From assembly GCA_012103455.1 (NCBI GenBank), contig WLWT01000003.1:186001-250000 (forward strand): a DNA stretch of 64,000 nucleotides. Direction: 5' to 3'. Position 1 is the stretch's first letter; the number at the start of each line of letters is the position of its first letter. The notes beneath the pieces were generated by a model, which did not search any database, was not told the DNA's origin, and saw only the letters and a program-made list of their open reading frames with translations. Both the position numbers and the translations under genes were made by a program. Shown here one piece after another: positions 41,763 to 51,178 of the stretch. This DNA comes from Gammaproteobacteria bacterium (GTDB lineage: Bacteria; Pseudomonadota; Gammaproteobacteria; HK1).

Positions 41763-42953
41763 GTGAGCCGATCGCTTAAGCATGGCCGTGAGCAGGTTTC
41801 TATCCCTGGGCCGTCAGTGATCCCCGACCGGGTGCTGGCGGCGATGAACCGGGCCATGCCGAATATCTACGAAGGCGAATTGGTCGATACTTCACACAGC
41901 ATTTTGGCCGATTTGCCGGCCATCGCCCGCACCGAGGGCGAGGTGTTCATTACCGTGTCCAATGGCCACGGTGCCTGGGATATGGCGCTCAGCAATACCT
42001 TGTCCCGCGGTGACCAGGTATTGGTTCTTGAATCCGGACTTTTTGCCACCGCTTGGGGGGCTCTAGGGACTACCGCCGGACTCGAGGTGCAGGTTTTACC
42101 GGGTTCGGATCGGGGCGCGGTGGATCCTGGCGCCGTGGAAGATATCTTGAAGGCGGACAAGTGCCACGCCATCAAAGCGATTTTGGTGGTGCAAGTGGAC
42201 ACTGCCTCCTCGGTGCGTAACGACATCGGTGCCATTCGCCGGGCCATAGACGCTGCGGCACATCCGGCGCTTTACATGGTGGACTGTATCGCCTCGCTTG
42301 CTTGCGAGCGCTACGAGATGGATGCATGGGGTGTGGATGTCACGGTGGCCGGTTCACAGAAGGGCTTGATGGTGCCGCCGGGGCTCGGTTTCGTGTGGGC
42401 CAACGAGAAGGCAGCGGCGGCCTACGAACATGCCGATCTGCGTACCGGCTATTGGGACTGGGGACCCCGCCGTCGCCGCGTTCCGCATTATTTGCGCTAT
42501 TGCGGCACCCCCCCTATTCAGCATGTTTATGCCATGCGCACGGCGCTGGATATGTTAGCGGAAGAGGGGCTCGAAAACGTATGGTGGCGCCACCAGGTGT
42601 TGGCCGGTGCCGTGTGGGCGGCGGTCGATGCCTGGAGCACTTCCGGTCAAGTGGAGCACAACATAGCTGATCAGGCGATGCGCTCGACGGCGGTGACCAC
42701 GGTGCTAACCGGGCACGCCGATGCGCTGAGGGTTAGCGCGAGGGACGATGCCGGGCTGATACTCGGTGTGCCGCTGACGGGTTATGAACACAAAGCGTTT
42801 CGTATCGGGCACATGGGACATCTGAATCCCCCGATGTTGCTAGGTACTGTGGGCACCATAGAGTCGGTTTTACTGAGTCTTGGCGTGCCACTGGATAAAT
42901 CCGGAGTGGCCGCGGCCGCGGCCTATCTGGCACCGCATTTAGCGCCCACCTAG
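41763..42953 (+). CDS. Class V aminotransferase, serine-glyoxylate type
   Basis: A GTG start at 41763 leads to VSIPGPSVIPDRVLAAMNR. The PLP lysine is in VTVAGSQKGLMVPPGLGFVW and the cofactor Asp in YMVDCIASLACERYEMD, with TGYEHKAFRIGHMGHL near the end, as in SgaA/AGXT-like enzymes. It would transfer the amino group of serine or alanine to glyoxylate. It follows the hydroxyacid dehydrogenase by 27 bases and belongs to the same transcription unit. Confidence 0.9.
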   Translation: MSRSLKHGREQVSIPGPSVIPDRVLAAMNRAMPNIYEGELVDTSHSILADLPAIARTEGEVFITVSNGHGAWDMALSNTLSRGDQVLVLESGLFATAWGALGTTAGLEVQVLPGSDRGAVDPGAVEDILKADKCHAIKAILVVQVDTASSVRNDIGAIRRAIDAAAHPALYMVDCIASLACERYEMDAWGVDVTVAGSQKGLMVPPGLGFVWANEKAAAAYEHADLRTGYWDWGPRRRRVPHYLRYCGTPPIQHVYAMRTALDMLAEEGLENVWWRHQVLAGAVWAAVDAWSTSGQVEHNIADQAMRSTAVTTVLTGHADALRVSARDDAGLILGVPLTGYEHKAFRIGHMGHLNPPMLLGTVGTIESVLLSLGVPLDKSGVAAAAAYLAPHLAPT

Positions 42954-42960
42954 CGATACG

Positions 42961-44999
42961 GTGACCGGCGTGGATTCACTTGTGAATGCTTCCAGATCCG
43001 CTGCTGATGTGTTGACTCGAGGCCAGCGGGTTAGCGGGTTTGAGGTGGAAGCTGTGCTGAAGCACGATCCTCAAGGGGTTTGCTATTCGGCACGTAATAC
43101 CCGCCGTAATACGCTCGATGACGTGGGTGAACGCGTCATCGTTGACGAACTGTTACCCATCGCGATTGCCATGCGCACCAGCGATGGGCAGGTGCGTCCC
43201 CGCACCAGCGGGGATGAGCTGCTGTTGGCGGAGGTGCGCCGCCGCTTCGAGTCCGAAGTGGAGGCTTTGTGCGATCTCAGTCAACATGGTCTAGCCAAGT
43301 ACTATTTCGCTAAACGCGAGCGCGGTACCAACTACGTATTCAGTGAATGGATCCGGGGAGAATCGCTGGCCAGTTGGCTGGAGCAACCCGGTGTGCTGAC
43401 ACGTCGGCATGTGTTGGATCTGATATTGCCGGTGCTCGACGCGGTTGACGCGCTGCATCGTAGTGGACAGGTCCACGGCCGCATCGACACCAGTTCTATT
43501 CGCATCCGCAGCGATGGTTCCGGCGTGTTGGCAGGACTACAACCGGGGCGGCACTTTATCGAAAAACGCTTGGGGTTGCGGTTGGGCGAGACGCAGCCGG
43601 GTTTCGGTGCGCCGGAGCAACTTGAAGCCCATAAACCTGCAACCCAGGTGATGCATGATACGCCGGCCACGGATGTGTATGCTCTTGGCGCCATGCTTTA
43701 CCGTTTGGTGACGGGACGCGCACCGTTGTCCGCATCCGAGCGCTGCGCCGCCGCCGTGGATCCGTTGATCAACGCCTCCACCTGTGCCCCCCGAACCTTT
43801 GGCGAGGGCTTGCTACGCGCGGTGGATCAGGTGCTTGCTCTCAACTCGCGGACCGGCCTGCGGATGCGCGTCAGTTGCGCGAGCGCTTGCTGAGCGCGGC
43901 GCACGTGCTGGAGAAAGAACGGCCGGTATTGCGCCGCTCGAGGCCCCGTTCAAGGGTCGCCGAGACCGCCGGGTGGGTGGCGGCCATCGGTATTGTTTAT
44001 TTAGGCGGTTGGCTCGGGTGGCATCTGGGGGTTGTAGAGGATGCCGGGCGGTTGTTGTTCGGGCAGCGTGCTGGAACTCAACGGACACCGGCCAGCTCCG
44101 GTGAGACAGGATTGGAGGCGCTGGACTTAACATCAGTTTCTCCCATGGTCGGTGATCGGACCGGCAACGCTGATACGGCGGCGGTGCCTAATGTTGTTCC
44201 CGCACCCGCGCTGCCCGATCTGCGAGGTCTGTTGGATGCGGCCGCGCAGGCGCTACGGGCGGAGCGCGCGACCACGCCAGCGCAAGACAACGCATTCGAC
44301 CGTTATTTGTTCGTGTTGGGTATGGATCCGGATAATGAGCAGGCTCTGATCGGCGTAGACAAGATCATCGATTTTTATGCCGAGCGGGCTAAGGCGGCGC
44401 AGATGGCGGGCCGGTTGCAGGTGGCGGCGTCCGCATGGCGTCAAGCCTACGCGGTGAGTACTGCGGTGCGTGCTGAAGTGTCTTTGGGCCGCTCGGCACT
44501 ACTTTGGTTGAATGCGGAGCAGCGCGTAATCGAGGCGGCGCTGGCAGGTATACCTGGAGGTGGGCCCCTCCCCGCATACAGGTTGACGCTGCGTGAACCG
44601 CCAGCCACTGGGCAGCGGGGGCCGTTGACCAACGCGCCGTCACAGGATTTGAAGTTAGAGGATGCGGGGCTAGAGGGTGCAACACCTGGGGGGTTAACAC
44701 ATAAGGATGCTGCCCGCGGAAGTACGCCACCGGTGGGTTCATCATCAGGGGACTTACCATCTGAGGGCTCACCAGCCCGTGCCATACAAAAGCGTTTGGA
44801 TGCGCGGGTTGCCCGGCTCATAGCGGAGGCAAACCAAGCGGCAGCGGCGGGTCAGGTGCGGCGGGCGCGGGAACTGTACCGCACGGTATTGACACTCGGA
44901 CCTAATAATGAGGATGCGAAAAACGGACTGATCGCCTTAAGCAACGCCCGGGTGCGGATCGTTATTCCGCCATTACTCCAGCGAGCCCCTAGTCCATAG
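42961..44999 (+). pseudogene. Membrane-anchored Ser/Thr pseudokinase gene with one frameshift
   Basis: The first frame (42961-43893) is a protein-kinase fold: FEVEAVLKHDPQGVCYSARN, VFSEWIRGESLASWLEQPG, DVYALGAMLYRLVTGRAPL. The catalytic loop reads HGRIDTSSIRI instead of HRDxKxxN and the DFG is AGLQ, so it is catalytically dead. The second frame (43875-44999) starts inside. Moving frames near 43850 gives RPADARQLRERLLSA, the normal end of kinase domains, followed by a membrane helix (VAAIGIVYLGGWLGWHLG) and a helical repeat-like periplasmic part. One missing base explains the split. It may be a signalling scaffold. Confidence 0.7.
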
Positions 45000-45045
45000 C
45001 AGTTCTGGTCCATAGCAGTTCTGGTCCATAGAAGCCCTGGTCCAT
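44985..45045 (+). repeat. Tandem duplication spanning a stop codon
   Basis: Three to four copies of an 18-base unit (tctggtccatagcagt), each holding the CCATAG of the gene end, lie after the pseudokinase gene. Confidence 0.85.
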
Positions 45046-45074
45046 AACAATGACTGTCCGAGCACACTGGCGCG

Positions 45075-46004
45075 TTATTCGGCCGCCAGCACTGGATAGC
45101 CACTCAAGTCATCGGCCCCTAAATCATCGGCCCCTAAATCATCAGCTAAGGCCGCCACTAACCGGTTCATGGACCGACGCAGTGGCCGCAGGCCATCATG
45201 GGGACGATGCAGTCGCTCATCCATGTAGAGTGCGCGGTTGATCTCTATCTGTAACGAGTGTCTGCCCGTTGCCGGATCGCCGTAGCGGCGTATCAACTCG
45301 GCGCCTGCGTATGGCTCGTTGATGGAGACGCGGTAGCCCATGGACGTTAACCGCCGCGCGACCGTCTGAGTAAAGCGGGGATCGCAGCTCTTACCGTGCA
45401 GGTCGCCCAGGCAAAAATCTGCACGGTGGCTTTCTTGGCGCCCATGATGCGCTGGCGCGGCGGCGCACGCGGGCATCGAATGGCAGTTGAGATGCCAAAC
45501 AGCGCCGAAGCGCCGCTCGGTGGCGGCTAGCGTGGCCGCCAACAGCCGATGATAGGGACGGTAGTACGCTTCGATGCGGTGGCGTACTTGATCCACTGGC
45601 AAGGGCGCGGTGTATATAGGGGCGCCGTCCAGATTTCGGCGGAAAATCAAGCCGACGCCCAATGCAGACTTGTTGCTAGGCGCCGCGCCCGGCCACGGCC
45701 CATCGATCATCTGCGGATCCAGATCGTGCTCGGCCCGGTTCGGATCGATGTACGAGCGGGCGAAACGGGCGTGTATGAAGGCAACCCCTTGCTGGGGTGT
45801 GTCATCGAATACTAGGTCTACGAACCCGTCTTCCATACGGTGTAGGGATCGGCGGCTGACGCTGTGGTTAAAATCTGCCGGATACAGCCGCCCGCTGTGC
45901 GGCGAATCCAATACCAGCGGCCGTGCCGCTTTGGCAGGTAGCGCCCGTGCCACCAGCCCGGTCCTTAGGGCGGTTTGCAGGGCCGAGTGCTCAGTGCGGC
46001 TCAC
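45075..46004 (-). CDS. N-formylglutamate amidohydrolase family protein
   Basis: The protein shows LVLDSPHSGRLYPADF, then DPNRAEHDLDPQM, HLNCHSMPA, DLHGKSCDP and LQIEINRALYMDE, all conserved in the HutG/FGase family, which hydrolyses N-formylglutamate at the end of histidine breakdown. The C-terminus has three copies of ADDLG encoded by a 15-base repeat (45100-45135). It is 309 residues long. No other hut gene is nearby. Confidence 0.88.
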   Translation of the reverse strand: MSRTEHSALQTALRTGLVARALPAKAARPLVLDSPHSGRLYPADFNHSVSRRSLHRMEDGFVDLVFDDTPQQGVAFIHARFARSYIDPNRAEHDLDPQMIDGPWPGAAPSNKSALGVGLIFRRNLDGAPIYTAPLPVDQVRHRIEAYYRPYHRLLAATLAATERRFGAVWHLNCHSMPACAAAPAHHGRQESHRADFCLGDLHGKSCDPRFTQTVARRLTSMGYRVSINEPYAGAELIRRYGDPATGRHSLQIEINRALYMDERLHRPHDGLRPLRRSMNRLVAALADDLGADDLGADDLSGYPVLAAE

Positions 46005-46038
46005 GGGGGGGCTTTTGATGATGGTGCATTCAACCTAA

Positions 46039-46178
46039 GGGCACCTCTAAAAATAGGCATTGTTTCGTGAGCACAAGAAAGCACCGCGCGCACAACCGCA
46101 GTGTATAGGTGATACCTGAGGATTGGAGCACGGCGCTGACGCCGCAATCGCGGAACAAGTGCATTTTTAGCGGTGCCC
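46039..46178 (+). mobile_element. Type A MITE, 140 bp
   Basis: The ends are GGGCACCTCTAAAAATAGG and TTTTTAGCGGTGCCC. Flanks are CTAA and ATCA, so no target duplication is visible. It lies between the start of the amidohydrolase gene and the stop codon of the VWA gene, which is one base away. Confidence 0.9.
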
Positions 46179-46179
46179 A

Positions 46180-47370
46180 TCAAAGGCTTCCCTTGCGTTT
46201 CAGCTCCTTGATGCCGTCGTCCAGACCTGCGATGGTCAAAGGAAACATGCGCTGCTTCATGATCTCTTTCATGAGCTGAGTGGACTGCGTGTATTGCCAG
46301 TGTTCCTTGGGTTTGGGGTTGAGCCAGATGGCGTGGGGCCAGGTCTCCAACAAGCGTTGCATCCACACGGCGCCGGCTTCTTCGTTCCAGTGCTCCACGC
46401 TGCCGCCCGGGTAGGCGATCTCATAGGGGCTCATGCTGGCATCACCCACGAACACCACTTTGTACTCGCGGCCATACTTGTTGATGATCTCTGTGGTTGG
46501 CACCCGTTCGGCGTGGCGGCGGCGGTTGTCTTTCCACATGGATTCGTAAACGCAATTGTGGAAGTAGTAATGCTCCAGATGTTTGAACTCCGAGCGCGTC
46601 GCCGAGAATAATTCCTCGCAGGCGCGGATGTGATCATCCATGGAGCCGCCGATATCCAGGAATAGCAATACTTTCACGGCGTTGTGCCGCTCCGGCACCA
46701 TGCGGATATCCAATAAGCCAGCGTTGCGGGCGGTGGATCGTATGGTGTCGTCCAGATCCAGTTCGTCGGCAGCGCCCTCACGGGCGAAGCGGCGCAGTTT
46801 ACGCAGCGCGACTTTGATATTGCGGGTACCGAGTTCGACGGTGTCGTCGAGGTTTTTGTACTCGCGTTTGTCCCACACCTTGACCGCGCGTCTATGGCGC
46901 CCTTGGTCCTGGCCGATGCGCACCCCTTGCGGGTTGTAGCCGTAGGCACCGAAGGGCGATTTGCCGGCGGTGCCGATCCATTTGTTGCCCCCTTGATGGC
47001 GGCTTTTTTGCTCTTCCAAACGCTTCTTTAATGTCTCCATGAGCTTGTCCCAGCCGCCCAAGGCTTCGACTTGCTCTTTTTCTTCGTCGGTCAAGAGCAA
47101 CTCGGCTTGTTTGCGCAGCCATTCTTCGGGGATCTCACCGAGAATCTCGTCGAACAACTCCTCCATGCCTTTGAAATAGGCGCCGAAGACTTTGTCGAAG
47201 CGGTCGTAGTGGCGCTCGTCCTTCACCAGAGCGGCCCGCGACAGATAGTAAAAATGATCCACGCTCACGCTCGCTACACGCCGTTCCATGGCGCTCAGCA
47301 AGGTCAAGAACTCCGTCAGCGTGACCGGAAGCTGCGCTAAACGCAGTTGATAGAAGAAACTAACCAGCAT
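46180..47370 (-). CDS. CoxE-like VWA-domain protein
   Basis: The 396-residue protein has a C-terminal von Willebrand A domain with MIDAS motif LFLDIGGSMDDHI (DxGGS in place of DxSxS) and FVGDASMSPYE. The N-terminal part is all helical and charged. Such proteins pair with MoxR ATPases for metal or cofactor insertion, as in CoxE/CoxD. It overlaps the moxR-like gene by 11 bases, so both are expressed together and very likely interact. Confidence 0.85.
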   Translation of the reverse strand: MLVSFFYQLRLAQLPVTLTEFLTLLSAMERRVASVSVDHFYYLSRAALVKDERHYDRFDKVFGAYFKGMEELFDEILGEIPEEWLRKQAELLLTDEEKEQVEALGGWDKLMETLKKRLEEQKSRHQGGNKWIGTAGKSPFGAYGYNPQGVRIGQDQGRHRRAVKVWDKREYKNLDDTVELGTRNIKVALRKLRRFAREGAADELDLDDTIRSTARNAGLLDIRMVPERHNAVKVLLFLDIGGSMDDHIRACEELFSATRSEFKHLEHYYFHNCVYESMWKDNRRRHAERVPTTEIINKYGREYKVVFVGDASMSPYEIAYPGGSVEHWNEEAGAVWMQRLLETWPHAIWLNPKPKEHWQYTQSTQLMKEIMKQRMFPLTIAGLDDGIKELKRKGSL

Positions 47371-48214
47371 TGCGGCGGTGCAGGAAGGCTAGACGTTCGA
47401 ACAACTGCACGTCCTGCTCGTTCTTGAGCAAAGCCCCGTATAACGGCGGAATGGCTTTACTGGCGTCTTTTTCGCGCAGCGCTTGCGGTGGCATATCCTC
47501 GGCCACCAGGAGCTTGATCCAGTCCAATAGCTCGGAGGTGGACGGGCGCTTTTTAAGCCCCGGTACATCGCGCATTTCGAAGAAACTCTCCAGCGCTTCG
47601 CGCAGCAGATCTTTTTTAAGGTCCGGATAGTGGACATTGACGATCTGCGTCATCGTGTCTTTGTCCGGGAAGCGGATGTAGTGGAAAAAGCAGCGCCGCA
47701 AAAAAGCGTCTGGTAGTTCTTTTTCGTTGTTACTGGTGATGATGATGATCGGGCGGTGCTTGGTTTGTATGACTTCCTTGGTCTCGTAGACGTGGAACTC
47801 CATGCGGTCCAGTTCCAACAGCAGGTCATTGGGAAATTCGATGTCCGCTTTGTCGATTTCATCGATCAAGACCACCGGCTGCACGTCCGATTCGAAAGCC
47901 TCCCAGAGTTTGCCACGCACGATGTAGTTGGAGAGGTCCTGCACCCGATCATCGCCTAGTTGTGAATCGCGCAGGCGCGCCACCGCGTCGTATTCGTACA
48001 AGCCTTGCTGGGCTTTGGTGGTCGATTTGATATGCCATTGGATGAAGGGCCGGCCCAGGGCGCTCGCCACTTCGTGGGCCAGCATGGTTTTGCCCGTGCC
48101 GGGTTCGCCTTTGACCAGCAGCGGCCGGCCCAGGGTGACGGCTGCATTCACCGCCATCATCAACTCTTCGGTGGCTACGTAGCGAGTAGTACCGGCAAAA
48201 CGTTCTTCACTCAT
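47360..48214 (-). CDS. MoxR-family AAA+ ATPase
   Basis: Walker A VKGEPGTGKTMLAHEVA, Walker B VVLIDEIDKADIEFPNDLLLELD and the sensor region ITSNNEKELPDAFLRRC are complete in 284 residues, marking a MoxR/CoxD-type chaperone ATPase. It acts with the downstream VWA protein in maturation of an unknown enzyme or complex. No client operon (for example CO dehydrogenase) is visible. Confidence 0.9.
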   Translation of the reverse strand: MSEERFAGTTRYVATEELMMAVNAAVTLGRPLLVKGEPGTGKTMLAHEVASALGRPFIQWHIKSTTKAQQGLYEYDAVARLRDSQLGDDRVQDLSNYIVRGKLWEAFESDVQPVVLIDEIDKADIEFPNDLLLELDRMEFHVYETKEVIQTKHRPIIIITSNNEKELPDAFLRRCFFHYIRFPDKDTMTQIVNVHYPDLKKDLLREALESFFEMRDVPGLKKRPSTSELLDWIKLLVAEDMPPQALREKDASKAIPPLYGALLKNEQDVQLFERLAFLHRRNAG

Positions 48215-48322
48215 AATCGGATCATGGGTCCCATGGTTGTCATAAGCGCCTTCTAAAATGGCTCACTCCGATGGGCTGTTCACTCTAGGCAGCGCAAAGC
48301 CATAATCGTATCACTTACCCCG

Positions 48323-49042
48323 ATGTCAAACACCTTACAGGGGGTCTTGTTCGACAAGGACGGGACCTTGCTCGATTTCCACCGCACCTGGGCGGGTGCG
48401 AATGAACAGGCCGCCGAGGTGGTGGCGGCTGGCAGTGGCCAAGCTGTCACTGCCGCCCGGTTATTGCAAGCGGGTGGGTATGATCCCGTCTCGAACAGTT
48501 ACCGCGCTGATGCGCCACTGGCCTGCGGTACTACGGCGGACATCGCCGCTGTTTGGGCACCGCTGCTGGACGGCGTTGACGCCGGGCCGCTCGCGCAGGA
48601 ATTGGAGCGGATATTTCAAGCCCTCGTAGGGCGTAGCCCCTGTCCGGTTGAGGGGTTGCATGAAACATTGGACGCCTTGTCCGAACGCGGTTTCAAACAG
48701 GGGCTGGCGACCATGGATAGCGCGGCCATGGCGGCGTTGCACCTGGATGAACTGAAGCTCGCCCATTATTTCGACTTCGTGTGCGGTCACGACAGCGGTT
48801 TGGGCAACAAGCCGGATCCGGGGATGGTATTCGCTTTTTGCGAGGCCGTTGCTTTAACGCCTGCCCAAGTCGTCATGGTGGGCGATACCCCCTACGATCT
48901 GATGATGGGGCGCGCCGCCGGCGCCGGCTTTGTGATCGCAGTGCTGAGCGGGGCGGGCACCCGCGATGCGTTGGCGCCGTTAGCCGATTGGGTGCTCCCG
49001 AGCATCGCTTCTCTACCGGCGTGGCTCGCGCGCCATGGATGA
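48323..49042 (+). CDS. HAD-IA hydrolase, phosphoglycolate phosphatase-like
   Basis: VLFDKDGTLLDFHRTW carries motif I (FDKDGTL form), LATMDSAAM motif II, GNKPDPGMVFAF motif III and MVGDTPYDLMMGRAAGA motif IV. The 239-residue protein is a soluble phosphatase; the substrate could be phosphoglycolate or another sugar phosphate. It is divergent from the MoxR gene and lies upstream of the sigma factor. Confidence 0.85.
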   Translation: MSNTLQGVLFDKDGTLLDFHRTWAGANEQAAEVVAAGSGQAVTAARLLQAGGYDPVSNSYRADAPLACGTTADIAAVWAPLLDGVDAGPLAQELERIFQALVGRSPCPVEGLHETLDALSERGFKQGLATMDSAAMAALHLDELKLAHYFDFVCGHDSGLGNKPDPGMVFAFCEAVALTPAQVVMVGDTPYDLMMGRAAGAGFVIAVLSGAGTRDALAPLADWVLPSIASLPAWLARHG

Positions 49043-49148
49043 GCCCCGCACGAAAAATTCTGCGCGCGGCGAAAGATCTACCCCCTCCTCCCGGTCTTTT
49101 GAGCTAATGAGCAGGACTCGCCCTTTGCCGAGCCGGGAGAACCAAACT

Positions 49149-49754
49149 GTGAGCGTAGCCCAAACATTCTTGTTACCGATGTCCCCGCTAGCGATACGGG
49201 AGTTGCCGGATGCCGACTTAGTTGAACGTGCCCGGGCGGGGGAGTCCGTCGCCTTCGATGCGCTGGCGCTTCGGTATCAGGGCCGGTTGGCCAAGCTGAT
49301 AGGGCGCTACGTCAGCGATCCGGCGGATGTGCTCGATGTGGTGCAAGAAGCGCTCACCCGCGCTTACCGGGCGCTTGACCGGTTCCGTGGCGACAGCGCT
49401 TTTTACACGTGGTTGTACCGGATCGGCGTCAATGCGGCCAAGAATCATCTGGATGCCCGTTCGCGGCGTCCCGGTGGCGAACAGTTACTGCCCATCGAGA
49501 ATTGCGAGGGCATGCTCGAGATGCGCGACGCCGACACCCCTGAACAGTGGTCGCGTTGCGAAGAGGCGCTAGGTGCCTTGGATGAGGCGGTGAAGGCGTT
49601 GCCAACCGAGTTGTGTGAAGCGTTGTTATTGCGCGAACTCTCCGGCCTTACCTATGAGGAAATCGCCGGCAAGATGGAATGCCCCATCGGTACCGTGCGC
49701 TCACGTATTTTTCGTGCCCGCGAGGCGGTGAGCCGCTGCATCGAAATCCACTGA
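49149..49754 (+). CDS. rpoE: RpoE-type ECF sigma factor
   Basis: The region-2 sequence ADVLDVVQEALTRAYRALDRFRGDSAFYTWLYRIGVNAAKNHL is nearly that of Escherichia coli sigma-E, and region 4 reads LLLRELSGLTYEEIAGKMECPIGTVRSRIFRAREAV. I choose GTG 49149 (201 residues) eight bases after GGGAGA; the longer frame from 49035 overlaps the HAD gene and has no homology. The usual downstream rseABC genes are missing, so its anti-sigma factor must lie elsewhere or be replaced. Confidence 0.9.
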   Translation: MSVAQTFLLPMSPLAIRELPDADLVERARAGESVAFDALALRYQGRLAKLIGRYVSDPADVLDVVQEALTRAYRALDRFRGDSAFYTWLYRIGVNAAKNHLDARSRRPGGEQLLPIENCEGMLEMRDADTPEQWSRCEEALGALDEAVKALPTELCEALLLRELSGLTYEEIAGKMECPIGTVRSRIFRAREAVSRCIEIH

Positions 49755-49795
49755 GTCAAGCGGACTCAATCTACCGGGTGATAGCCTGCTAGATT

Positions 49796-50920
49796 TTAGT
49801 GCTCATCGAGCTGGTGCTCTGCGTGCCGCTCAAGCGCCAGCTCGATGAGCCGCTGTATCAGATCGCTGTACTCAATACCGCTTGCTGTCCACAGCTTCGG
49901 ATACATGCTGATCGGTGTGAATCCGGGGATGGTGTTGATTTCGTTCAAAAAGATGGTTTCTTCCCGGACTACGAAAAAATCCACCCGCGCCATTCCGGCG
50001 GCACTGACGGCACGGAATGCCGCCACCGCCATCTCCTGTATGTGTGCCGTGGCGTCCTCACTGAGTTGCGCCGGGATGATGAACTGCGAATCTTGCGCCA
50101 CATATTTGGCGTCGTAATCGTAAAAATCGCTGCACGGGACGATCTCCCCCAGGACCGAGGTGATCGGTGCTGCATAGCCGAGTACCGCGCACTCGATCTC
50201 GCGGCAGCCGGTAGCCGCCGTTTCCACGATAAGCTTGCTGTCATAGCGGGCCGCCTCGGCTAGCGCTGCCCGCAGCGATGCTTTGTCGGTGGCGCGCGAG
50301 ACCCCCACGCTGGACCCTAGACGGGCCGGTTTGACGAATACCGGGAAACCGAGCCGCCCCTCGATTTCGCTGAGCACTGTATCGGCCCGCTCACGCCAGC
50401 GTTGGCGGCGAACCACCATGTAGTCGAGTTGGGCCAGCCCCTCCGCTCTGAACGCCCGTTTCGCCAGTTCTTTGTCCATGGCCACCGCCGAACCGGCTAC
50501 ACTCGAGCCGACCGTGGCGATACCGGCCAGTTCCAAAAGGCCTTGGACGGTGCCGTCTTCGCCACGGGGGCCGTGCAACACGGGGAAGGCGACGTCGATG
50601 CCGAGCCGCTCTTCGCCGCCGTCGTTGGAGCGGATGATGACAGCGCCCCCTTGGCTATGATCAACCATGATGGTCCGTGCCGCGTCCGACTCAACGGTGC
50701 TCGCCGCCATCATGTTGTGCGATTCGTCCAGCGCCAACCAGCGGCCTTGTTTGTCGATACCGATGAGCAGGATGTCGTAGCGGTCCCGGTCTATGTACTC
50801 CAGTACTGAACGGGCGGAGATCACGGAGACCTCATGCTCGCGCGATTGACCGCCGAAGATGACCGCTAAACGCTGCTTGTTCGCGGGCCTTTTGACGGTA
50901 GGCTTGTTATCTTGCGCCAT
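49796..50920 (-). CDS. ddl: D-alanine--D-alanine ligase
   Basis: The sequence contains RLAVIFGGQSREHEVSVISARSV, HGPRGEDGTVQGLLEL, FVKPARLGSSVGVSRA and FLNEINTIPGFTPISMYPKLW, the full ATP-grasp Ddl set. It joins two D-alanines for peptidoglycan. ATG 50920 (MAQDNKPTVK) is the likely start after AAGGAC; the frame to 51052 is not conserved. It is not in the mur/fts cluster, typical of the DdlA group. Confidence 0.92.
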   Translation of the reverse strand: MAQDNKPTVKRPANKQRLAVIFGGQSREHEVSVISARSVLEYIDRDRYDILLIGIDKQGRWLALDESHNMMAASTVESDAARTIMVDHSQGGAVIIRSNDGGEERLGIDVAFPVLHGPRGEDGTVQGLLELAGIATVGSSVAGSAVAMDKELAKRAFRAEGLAQLDYMVVRRQRWRERADTVLSEIEGRLGFPVFVKPARLGSSVGVSRATDKASLRAALAEAARYDSKLIVETAATGCREIECAVLGYAAPITSVLGEIVPCSDFYDYDAKYVAQDSQFIIPAQLSEDATAHIQEMAVAAFRAVSAAGMARVDFFVVREETIFLNEINTIPGFTPISMYPKLWTASGIEYSDLIQRLIELALERHAEHQLDEH

Positions 50921-51178
50921 TCTTGTTGGGTCCTTAGTGTTGGCGCGACGCTGGCCGGTGAACCAACGGGCGGTAAGTCCAGAGTGGCCCGGTTTTTGTA
51001 CCGCGGATGCCGGCGTGCGTGCGCAGGATAAGTTAAGCCGTGGGGGCGTCATAGCTTAAGCGATTCAACCCGGATGCAATAGCGCACGAGTGTCCACAGG
51101 GTCCTGAGTTGAGGGCGGCTTACCCGCGTTGTGAGCGGGTTGACTAGTAGCCGATTTGATCGGTGAGGTTGGTGCACG

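Noticed and set aside
14850..46178. Small conserved ORF inside type A MITEs (MHFFRDCGV...)
   Set aside because: The frame is conserved only because the DNA repeat is; it has no ribosome site, and the elements show no coding-type substitution pattern.
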